DNA from: Crocodylus rhombifer
Lineage: Eukaryota > Chordata > Crocodylia > Crocodylidae
DNA length: 64,000 nucleotides
Reading direction: 5' to 3'
NCBI GenBank assembly: GCA_038503035.1
Contig: JAVSML010001076.1
Location: forward strand, 3,732 to 67,731
Part shown: positions 55,563-64,000 of the stretch, piece after piece
Numbering within the stretch: position 1 is the first letter of the stretch
Layout: every line of letters starts with the position of its first letter
The notes under the pieces: model-generated
Seen by the model: only the letters and a program-made list of their open reading frames with translations
Database searches by the model: none
What the model was told of the DNA's origin: nothing
Program-made: the position numbers and the translations under genes

Positions 55563-57600
55563 TTAATAAGGCATTTAAGTGCTTTAGAGAGATAACTAAA
55601 AGGTTAAGAAAAGCTTGTATTGCTTGTTACATGTGATGCTTAAATGACTGCTTTTTTCTGTGAGTGCATAACTGAGAAAATATCATCCATTACCAAATAC
55701 CATCTTTGTATAAGAAAGTCATTGTAATGAAACTTGTCATTATCTAAAGGCTGAGTTTCAGTAACCAGTAATTTGAGCAGAAGTAAGTAGCTTACCCCAC
55801 AAAGTCTTTTTGAGTACCATATTTTCAGTTTCCTTTAGGATTATTATACATGTGGGTTTTCCCAGAAATATCCTCTTTTTTGGCCTCCTATCTGGGTGGG
55901 TTTTTAAAATGCAAGCAAATGCCTGGTTTTTTGCTGTGCCTCTGTTTTTCCCAGGCACTTCCAGATTGGCTGATTGGGGCTGAAAGCAGTGGGGCAAGTT
56001 GATTAGTTGTCGGGGGTCACGTGCATTGCATGTGGGCCCTGGCAAGCTTCTTGCAGGTAAGAGAGAGATAGTGCATGTGTGTGTGTTCACGCATATGCAC
56101 ATGCAAGCTGCATGGGCAACAGCTCTGGGGGAGCTGAACTTGCTGGTTGAAAGTGAGAGGCACTGGCAGGGTTGTGGGGCTGTGGCTTAGAAGTGAGGAC
56201 AGAGGCAGGGCACAGGCATATCACTGCCCTCCCCCTACAATCATTTACCTCTCCTCCCCCTCCCCCCACAGGTGTCCTCTTTTTTGATACAGGAAATATG
56301 GTAACCCTGGTTTCCATAGTTTCAAGGGAGCACAATTTGAGAATGCATGACTATTTCTTGCTTGTACTGAATTAGAATGATTATGACTTGTGCTGTTCTG
56401 TGTCATAAATGTCTTTTGAATGCCCTTCAGTTTATAAAAACACCACATGTATTACAGACTTCTTTCTTTATTGGAATTTTTCCTTCTGGTATACTTTCCT
56501 GACTCAGGTTGCTTTTTTAGCTTCAGCAGATTCTGAATAGATAAATCCTGCTGTCCATTAGGCTTCTTAAGGAGAAGCTTCCTGCAGTCTGAAGCTCTTG
56601 GGAAATTAACTCATTCTTATCCAGGTTTAAAGACTGGAGATGGAAGTAATTTTACTCACTCACTCTGGTGGTTTGGTTTTATGTCCTTTGCCCACAATTC
56701 AGTGCCCTCTCTATTTTAGTGTCTGAAAGTTTCACTTTTTATTGTTATCCATTCTAAGTCATGTTCCTTTGAATTCAGTTTCCTGACTACTTCACTTTGA
56801 GTTATACTTGAAAGGGATAAAAGGTTGTAGTTTTGATATATAGATTCATCTCTGCCTAGATTTTATTCACCTCAAAGTAGGTAAGTAAATTGGTTGCAAC
56901 TTTACAAATCTGGAAAGTGATACAGCACACTATAGTGGATTTTCTTTAGATTTATACTTCTTTCCAAAGGTATCCAGTTATGCTAAATTTCATTCACTGA
57001 GAAGGTGATTTTAAACTCATTTCAAAATATTTTCTTCAAATTTCATATCCTTATGAATTCCATGTCCTTTGTGTAATGATCACTCAGAATGTTTTGAATT
57101 TTCACTCTTCAGATTGTTAATCTTATCAGTATAAGGTACCAAAAATGCTTTGACAGTTCCTTAAAAGACGCCACATGTTTTATCTCTGAATAATATGTGG
57201 AACTAATATATCATTTGGATAATTAGTGAGGAGAAATATTCACTTTCAAAATGTAAAATAAATAAATCTTTAATATTTATAATAAGTACATTTCCTCTTG
57301 TACATCCTTTTACCTGACTTCAGACTAACACTACTAAATACCTCTCTCTGGGAGCTAAGGAGTGATCTGGACTGAAGCAAATGTGAGCTAAATAGACTCC
57401 TGCTATTTTGTGATATTTGCTGTCACTTTTAGTGAACTCTTATAAAAATAATATTTGAGACTACTACCAATCCCTATATATGTCTGAAGAAAAGTCTCAC
57501 TCTTCTCCATTTTCAGAGGCCATCAAAAACAAAGATCAAAACACCCCTTGGCTATCAAAATGGAGGGCTGTGACAAGGCTGCTAATCCAATGTTTTTAAA
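55563..57600 (+). other. SGCZ: SGCZ intron
   Basis: AT-rich with a short GC-richer segment at 55980-56280. No feature recognised. Confidence 0.45.
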
Positions 57601-59289
57601 TTTTTGTTACTGACAATCTACAAACATTTTTCTGATAGCCAAACTTTTACTGTCACAAGTTTTTTTCCTGATATATGTGTTACATAACGTAAATGTGCCA
57701 TCCTCTGCCCTGCTGCCAGGACCCAGTTAGAAGAGGTGGGTTCAAAACCAGGGATTTAACAGCAACTGTAAAAACAAAGTAAAAATGTTTGGTTGTCAGT
57801 AGAAGACTTTGCAGTAAAAAAAAATGTCTTGGTTTTGCAACCCTGTTTGACTGCAGCAATGGTTTTATACCATGCTGTTCTTTCCAAGGGACCTCCTATT
57901 CATTGCCATGCCCTAATGACCACTAACTACACCCTGCATCATGCCCAGCCCAGGCCAGCTCAGCCCAAGGCCTTACTCCCATCAGCCCCACTTCTCATAG
58001 GCAAATTAATAATGGGCAAGCTGGGCATGAGCCCAAAGCCCCCTATCAATTTGGGACCCTAGTCCTGGGATCTTCATTAGCAGGGAAGTGAAAGCTTCAG
58101 TTTTAAACTCAGCATCCATTGTGGCGTCAAAGTTTAAAACAGTGGCTTTCACCTTTGCTTCCCTGGCAGCTGGGGTGGAGTCAGGCCGGGAGAGCCATGC
58201 TGCACCTGGGGGAGAGGGGGTGAGCCATGTGGTGTCACGTCTGGAGGGGAGGGGGCCGAGCTGCGCTGGGAGACCCGCACCTCACTTGGCGGGGGGGACG
58301 GTTGGGGCCAGCCTAGGAGCCACTGCCCCACACAGTACCTTTTGTGGGCTGTAGCACCAGGAAGGTCTTGGGGGCTGTAGCCCCATAAAATTCATCTTGG
58401 CCCCCAATAACCACCCCTGCCAGTGCTGCCACCCACCCACAGAGACATGGCATGGCACTCCTGGCTCAGCCCAGCCTGGCCCTCTGCATCTGCAAAGCTG
58501 CACAAGGCAGCCAGTCAGCAGCTCCCTGCAGGTAAGTGTAACAGGAGCCAGGCAGGAAGCGACACTGAGCTACAGGTGGCTCTCAGTGTAGGGGTGGAGG
58601 GCTGCCTCTGAGTGATCAGGAGTGGGGGGAAAAGAGAGGTGGGAGGTCCTGTGAGGGGAAAGTGTGTGTCTGTGGGTGTGTGTTTGTGTGTTTATCTGTG
58701 CCCATGTGCAGACAGTGAGAATACAGTGTGTTTGCCTGCATGTGTGTGTGTGTACATTTGGCCATAGTGGGGGGCAGGGAGCAGGGAGAAGAGGCAGGCG
58801 TGTGTCCCCAAGCCCAGTAGCCAGTGGGATCCATCCAGCCTCCCCCCCCAGCACTAGGAGGGGAAGGGGCCCCTCCCACCCTCCTGCAGCCCAGCTCCCA
58901 TGGGGGGGAAGGGGGTCTCTAATTTTGTGCTTGCCCAGGGCCCCAACACACATTAATCCACTTCTGCTACTTCTGCTCTACCAGCATGGACCCTCAAAGA
59001 ATCTCCCTGTGATCAGTGTCACAGGGAGCCAATGGGACTCAGCAGCAACAAAAATATGTGACTTAGTGGGGAGGGGTCTACAAAACCCTGATAAGAGCAA
59101 CCTTAAGGGTGTTGCACACCTGCTTGGACACCAGGCTGTACTGCTGTGTTCTGTGCTTCATCGCTGTGTCCAGCTGCACCCCGGCTGCTTCAATCAGCTA
59201 TGACTGCTTAGCATTTTTAGAGACAACCTATGTTTTTTATGGATTTTATGGACAGGTATTGTTGCCCTGTGTTTTTTTTTACTGACAAT
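57601..59289. repeat. GC-rich block with flanking direct repeat and GT microsatellite
   Basis: The word tactgacaatct occurs at about 57609-57620 and 59280-59291, flanking a block whose centre (57880-58960) is GC-rich. The core includes an imperfect (GT)n stretch at 58661-58752. Open frames on both strands have no domain. It may be a composite non-autonomous element lying just 5' of the L1-like element. Confidence 0.35.
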
Positions 59290-59439
59290 CTGTAAGTTTA
59301 TGGACATTAGCAACCCTAGCCTCTGAGGTGACAGCTGAGGGGAAAACAGAAGACTTGGCGTCTCTGATGCAGGGGATGTTGGAGAGATATCTAGCTTTAA
59401 AGTTGCAGTGGATAAGATGCAGGAATTTCCAATGATTGT

Positions 59440-59675
59440 GTGGGCTTCCTTGAATGCCCTGGTGAAGAGGATTCAAGGAATGTAGGACAGAGTTTCTCCA
59501 TTAAAAATCAGGTTGTGGAGATAGGCTCTCACAGCGAGGAGCTGCTGGTTCTGAGAGAGAAAATGCTACACTTAAAAGGCAGATTCAGGAGATACAACAA
59601 CTACATTGTTAGAGTGCCTGAGGGGTCTGGAAAACCTAATCTCACCAAGTTTGTAAAAAAATTGCCTACTTATTG
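59440..59675 (+). pseudogene. L1 ORF1p remnant, RRM start
   Basis: The frame reads EKMLHLKGRFRRYNNYIVRV and PEGSGKPNLTKFVKKLPTYW. It aligns with the L1 ORF1 block 'LE(D/N)RSRRNN(L/I)R..GIPEG.E..N.TKF...L'. In intact L1 this is the junction of the coiled coil and the RNA-recognition domain of the RNA-binding chaperone. Interrupted right after by a family-Y repeat. Confidence 0.8.
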
Positions 59676-60005
59676 GTGCCTCTACAAGTGCAATTAGCAC
59701 ATAGCAATAAACATGGGCACAGTTCATGCCAGAGTTTATTGCTCCCAGGCACAGCATTTACATGTGCACCAGTACTGCAGTACATTAAGCTGAGGTGGAG
59801 CAGTTCCAGCTGGCAGCGGTTCAGGCAGGGAGCTGCTCTTCTCTGGCTCAACATGCTGCAGAGAGACTGGCTGGGGCATGAAAGCAAGCAGGCAGCCCCC
59901 ACACTATAGCACCCTTGTGCCCCAGCCATCCCCAGTGACTATCTACACATGAGTTTCAGCACACTAAATAACTCTGCCATAGAATAGTATTTGTCCAGTG
60001 TGTTT
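59676..60005 (-). mobile_element. Repeat family Y, copy inserted in L1 ORF1
   Basis: Inverted match to 9292-9632 (shared atgccccagccag, catgtgtagata, and gtgcacatgtaaatgctgtg versus gtgcacatgcagacactgta). The L1 ORF1 reading stops at its left edge and resumes near 60030, so Y inserted after L1. Confidence 0.65.
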
Positions 60006-60029
60006 TAAAACTCCCCTCAAACACTGATT

Positions 60030-60570
60030 TGGGGAGAGAGGGCCCACAGATTGTATAGGAGGAAGTCTGGTCTAGGAAAAAAACCTAGGGCCTTCATAGC
60101 CAAGTTTCTGTAAATTATCACTGACAAGAGGACATTCAAGGATGCCAGAGAAATAGGAAAGATGACATGGGGTGAGGCTAGCATTCCTATTATGCTGTTT
60201 CTTGACCTTCCCTGTTTTTGGTGTGCTTTATTCAATGTCTCTTCCCCCTGCCCTTAGTGCACTTGTTTTGTACCTATGACCCTCACTCCCATCCCTGTTT
60301 TGATTTTGTTGTCCCAAGCAATCAGTGATATGCCCTTAGTTGCCTCCATCACCCCTCACCTTGGTGGGCATTGTCCCATGTTACAGTATGGCATGTCCAA
60401 AGTCTTGATCATCCTGTGAGGTGGCTGAAAAGCAGGCTCTGTTTACACGAGCAAAACTACATGGCAGGCAAAAGCAGCTGAGATACTTCATGAGAGATCC
60501 TTCTGTTCTGCATCTGCTTCACAGAGGGGAAAACCTTCACTTTTTTCTGATCCTAGAGAAACAAAAACCT
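60030..60570 (+). pseudogene. L1 ORF1p remnant, C-terminal part
   Basis: Translates as RRKSGLGKKPRAFIAKFL near 60060-60110, then a FKDAREIGK block and IPIMLFLDLP near 60185-60210. At 60421-60600 it reads EKQALFTRAKLHGRQKQLRY and HRGENLHFFLILEKQKPFL. This order matches 'RP..IIAKFL.YKDR..ILKAAR', 'IMLFPDLS', 'RRK.FTP.K..LR..GIRY' and 'G..Y.F..PEEA..FL' of L1 ORF1. Confidence 0.72.
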
Positions 60571-61039
60571 TTCTTACGTGGATACCATCTGATGAAGACA
60601 AATTTATAGAATAATCTGAGCTGTTAAAAAAAGTGGGGGAGGGAGGGTTTTGGGATTGTTAAGAACTATTTTTTAGTGAGGAGCAGTCATATGATTTTTG
60701 TTAATGTCTTTATCTTTATTGTCACTAAGTGGTAGAGCACTTCGGGTTACACCTGCCCAAATCTTCCTGGCAGACATAATATGTCATATTATAAATATTC
60801 TGCTAGCTAGTATTTCTTGTACTTCATTTTGTTTTTCTTTTGTGTTTTTTCCTCTCCCCTTTCATGACCTTTCAAAGAGTGTGCTTGGGAATATATGTTG
60901 TTATGAGCTTTAAATATATGAGAGAATGTTGATATTACAAACTATGGCAAGTATGCAGATAATTGTTGTATTTTTGATTTAAGGAAAATGGCAAATTGCC
61001 AGCTATATAAAAGTTGAACAGAAAATATAGTTACTGAGA

Positions 61040-61800
61040 AGGGCCTGTTCTATTAAGTGTGTATCTTGGAATGTTAATTAAAAAGAGAAAAATATTGTCT
61101 TTTCTTAAGAAAAGAGATGGCTGGTCTGTTTCTTGGAGCATAGCAATGTCTATCAGTAGAGGAATCTCAAAATTAGAGCATGGTTGGGTGGGATTATCAG
61201 TTTTTAATAGTGTGTATAAAACACAAAGTCACATGGAGTTTCTATTTTACTGCATAAAAAATTATACCCCCACTTCATTGAAATAGCTGATGGTCCCGGG
61301 GGGTAGATTTGTTCTTGCAAATGTTAAAATTATGGATTCCAGTTTTACTTTGAGATGTTCCCAATGCAGACAATCCAACATTTTATCTTTTTAATTTTTT
61401 TGGTAAAGCTCTATGATTTGGGGACATATTTTAGTCTTGCCCCAAAATATACAAAGGAGTCTTTGGATCCTGTCATTAATAGGTCTCTTACCCTCCTATC
61501 CATGAAATCTACTTCTGGGAAGTCATTAAAAGTTATATGATGGACCTTGGTTTCGTAAATACTTGGCAAACAGTGAAGGATTCCCCCCCCTGCCCACAAT
61601 ATCTCATTCAGTATATTCAAGAATTGACTACTTTTTTATTTCTCAGAGCATAAATGATTCTATTTTCAGCACCTCCATAGCTATTTTGGACCATGCTGAT
61701 GTGGAGCATCAGCTCTTCCTTGCAGAAAGACTGGCTGTAAATAATTACTGTCAATTCAACATCTCCCTGTTAAATGATCATAAATTTGAAGTATTCATTT
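61040..61800 (+). pseudogene. L1 ORF2 endonuclease remnant
   Basis: KKRKILSFLKKRDGWSVSW and ISKLEHGWVGLSVFNSVY (61059-61286) match the EN start 'KR.KIL.WLK...AD.....THL'. Then LDPVINRSLTLLSMKSTSGK (61355-61540), then in another frame MMDLGFVNTWQTVK. At 61563-61802 YSRIDYFFISQSINDSIFST, IAILDHADVEHQLFL and NNYCQFNISLLNDHKFEVFI follow. SRIDYF and the DHA block are hallmark L1 EN motifs; the usual SDHA serine reads L. Confidence 0.85.
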
Positions 61801-62565
61801 GAAAGTAGTTCAAAAATTTGATGAGATTAATCAACCTACTGATTCCTCTGCCTTGCTGTTACAGGAAACTGCTAAAGTCCTTTTACAAGAATGTATAATA
61901 TTATATGCTTATGCAAAAAAAAGAAAAAAAATAGATACAGAAATAGATATCTAAATAATAAGTGATGATTATGTCATGAATCCTTTGCCAGATAAACTAT
62001 GCATTCTTACCAGTATGAGGTATGAGTTGAATAAATTACTGCCCCAGAAGGTGGAGTATGCTTTATATAGAACATACCAAGATTATTGAGAACTGGGGGA
62101 GGAGAAGACATACAATAATTTTACTAACATATAAACTAAAGAGTAAATCCAAGCATAATAAAATATTAGCTATAAAAGACTCTCTGAGGAATATCCATAT
62201 AACACAGAGACAAATCAGCCAACAGTAGTCAATTCTCTTCCAATTTGCATAGTGAGAATCAGTATGTTACTAGTGAAAAAACAGATGTGTTCCTGTATTT
62301 TATATCCACACAATGAATTTCAGAGATGGAGAAGGAAACTTTAAATGCTTTTATAATTAGATGAAATAACTTTGGCCTTAAAAGGACATGAACAATAATA
62401 TATCTCTGGGCAGTGATGGATTTCCTGTGGAGTTTTTTAGAAAATGTAAAGATATACATATAGTAATTGAGGTAACAATACATAATGGCTGCTTGCAGAT
62501 GTTAAAAAAAAACAAAACACATTTTACTGGAAGAAACAGCATGTTACTTCAACCCAGCTCTGCAG
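61801..62565 (+). pseudogene. L1 ORF2, start of reverse transcriptase
   Basis: In-order traces: EINQPTDSSALLLQETAKVL, LQECIILYAYAKKRKK, LTSMRYELNKLLPQKVEYAL, YRTYQDY, a K..LSEE block and, at 62380-62445, LGSDGFPVEFFRKC. The last is the L1 'GPDGFP.EFYK' block. After it the element is lost at a palindromic MITE. Confidence 0.8.
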
Positions 62566-62569
62566 GGTC

Positions 62570-62682
62570 TGTATAGATCAGGCGCTTCAGTGGGGCTCTT
62601 TGGTGCTTTTATCTAAAGCTGAATCAATCAGCTATTAGATAAAAGCACCGAAAAAACCCCACTAAATCACCTGATTTATACA
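62570..62682. mobile_element. Foldback MITE at the L1 3' break
   Basis: Arms of about 53 bases (62570-62622 and 62628-62682) are reverse complements with few mismatches around a 5-base spacer. The left arm contains ttggtgcttttatctaaagc and the right arm gctattagataaaagcaccg. Confidence 0.85.
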
Positions 62683-62849
62683 AAAATTGGGCAAGCCCAG
62701 TCCAACTAACATGCTGCCTCTTCTGGGCATGCTGTGCTCAGTGGGGTAGCTCATGGAGTTTATAGTAAAGCACCATTTGTTTGGGTTTTTTTAACCTCTG
62801 CAAGAAGCCATAGGTAATAAAAACCAAAGTGTATTGGATGCAGAGAGGC
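62683..62849 (+). other. Short intronic spacer
   Basis: Between the MITE and the CR1-J fragment; nothing recognised. Confidence 0.4.
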
Positions 62850-64000
62850 CTTTGACAGTCAGAAATGTGTTTACAACTACAGCACAGTGAGCCTAACTTC
62901 TGTTCCTGGAAACCTGGTAGAAACAAATTAAAAAAAAAAACCAACCTGTTCAACACATGAATAAACATGACTTGCATGGGAAGAATCACCACAGCTTTGT
63001 TAAAATGAAATCATGCCTCACCAATCTACTACAGTTCTTCAATAGTGTGAATAAGCAGGTGGATCAGGGCAATCTAGTTGATAGTTTATTTGGACTTCAA
63101 AAACCCCTTAACAAGGTCCCCTGTCAGAGGTTCTTCATTAAGTTAGGTATCATGGGATTACAAGGAATGTCCATTCATGGATTAAAGTTGACTCAGAGAT
63201 AGAAAAGAAAGAGCAAGTATAAATGGTCAGTTTTTAGGATGGAAAGAAATAAACAGTGGGGTCTCACAGAGATCTGTGTTGGGACCAGTGATCTGTGTTG
63301 GGACCACATATTCATAAATAACCTGGAAAATAGGCTGAATAGCAAGGTGGCCACATTTTTCAATGCCACAAAATTATTCAAAGTGACAAATACCAAGGCA
63401 GACTGTGGGGAATTACAGAAGGATCTGACATGATGGAATGAATGGGCAACTAAATGGCAGATGCGATGGGCTCTACACTAGCTGTCAACACATAAGAAAG
63501 AGCCAGTAGTCATTGTGGATAGTTCTCTAAAACCACCAGCTCAGTGATCACCAGCCACTAAAAAGGCAAACAAAATGTTAGGGATTATTAAGAGGGGAAT
63601 TGTGAACAAAACTGAAGATACCATTGTGCCCCTTTCTAAATCCATAAATAAATCCAGTGTGTCCACACCGTGAATACATTGCCCAGTTCTGGTCACCTCA
63701 TCTCAGGAAGAATATAGAAGAACTACAGAATGTATGGAGAAGGGCAACGAGGATGAATAGCAGTATGGAGGGACTTCCATATGAGGAGAGACTCAAGAGG
63801 CTAGTCCTATTCAGTTTAGAAAAGACATGCTTGAGGGGGGACATGGTAAGGGTTTACAAAATACCAAATGGTGAAGGAAAAGAGAATAGGGATTTATTAT
63901 TTACTCTGCCTTGCAATATAAAAACTGGGGTCCACAAAATGAAACTAGTAGGCAGTAAGTTTTAAACAAACAAAAGGAAATTATTTTCACACCGCATATA
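62850..64000 (+). mobile_element. CR1-clade LINE copy J, old, runs off the window
   Basis: Sense-strand RT traces: YSTVSLTSVPGNLVETN (about 62878-62928), NKHDLHGKNHHSFVKMKSCL and TNLLQFFNSVNKQVDQGNLV (62957-63202), FINNLENRLNSKVATFFNAT (motif C degraded, 63239-63433) and REYIAQFWSPHLRKNIEELQ, then LPYEERLKRLVLFSLEKTCL and RGDMVRVYKIPNGEGKENRD (63657-63965). A 19-base tandem duplication (gatctgtgttgggacca at 63271 and 63290) damages the motif B region. Subfamily distinct from D/F and E/G/H. The 3' end lies beyond 64000. Confidence 0.85.

Larger units (their letters stand above)
59290..62570 (+). mobile_element. L1-type LINE, decayed but colinear
   Basis: Sense-strand remnants appear in the order expected for a full L1: ORF1 (59440-59675 and 60030-60570, split by a family-Y insertion), a spacer, ORF2 endonuclease (about 61040-61800) and the start of the RT (61801-62565). 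The 3' half of RT and the 3' UTR are missing. Every block carries stops and frameshifts, implying great age. Confidence 0.8.

Noticed and set aside
3861..64000. The next SGCZ exon (TEGAVF-like, 73 bases)
   Set aside because: Not found by eye in any frame; most likely outside the window.
1..64000. CRISPR arrays, rRNA genes, intact tRNA genes, bacterial-type operons
   Set aside because: No regularly spaced repeats, no rRNA cores and no cloverleaf-competent tRNA were seen; the composition and the spliced exon are vertebrate.

Overview
This is vertebrate nuclear DNA, most likely from a crocodilian (a turtle or other sauropsid is the alternative). The only host coding sequence I can support is one exon, at 3738-3860 on the + strand. 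It encodes the conserved core of zeta-sarcoglycan (SGCZ), a transmembrane protein of the muscle dystrophin-sarcoglycan complex. The rest reads as SGCZ intron: about 3.7 kb upstream and 60 kb downstream. No second SGCZ exon was found by eye, which fits the very large introns known for this gene. The crocodilian guess rests on CR1 LINEs with tails of the type catagtttcatagtttctag, together with Penelope-like, LTR-like and old L1/MIR/CR1 remnants. It is not proven.

Layout. 1-5.3 kb: an AC microsatellite, a foldback MITE, a hAT-like element, a MIR fragment, the SGCZ exon and AT-rich intron. 5.3-7.2 kb: a truncated CR1 (copy A). 7.2-15.3 kb: AT-rich intron with small old repeats, a 0.8-kb palindrome at 12.53-13.36 kb and a + strand CR1 fragment (C). 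15.36-25.86 kb: a nested CR1 block on the minus strand, in which E is inserted in D, and G plus a 1-kb LTR-like repeat interrupt F. 28.8-38.1 kb: a second LINE lineage in pieces, a Penelope-like element with a GIY-YIG domain, and the longest CR1 (H, 32.4-35.85 kb), which sits between two halves of that LINE. 38-59 kb: mostly AT-rich intron with a second copy of the LTR-like repeat (44.97-45.95 kb), a CR1 fragment (I) and GC-rich non-autonomous elements. 59.3-62.57 kb: a decayed but almost colinear L1-type LINE on the + strand (ORF1, endonuclease, start of RT). 62.85 kb to the end: an old CR1 RT (J) that continues past the window.

The genes do not form an operon or pathway. SGCZ is the host gene. 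Everything else with coding potential is retrotransposon ORF1, endonuclease or reverse transcriptase, broken by frameshifts, stops, inversions and nested insertions. Most long LINEs lie antisense to SGCZ. Nesting gives a relative chronology: CR1 copies A/E/G/H are younger than D/F/I, and J, L1 and MIR look oldest. I see no CRISPR array, rRNA gene, intact tRNA gene or intact mobile-element gene.
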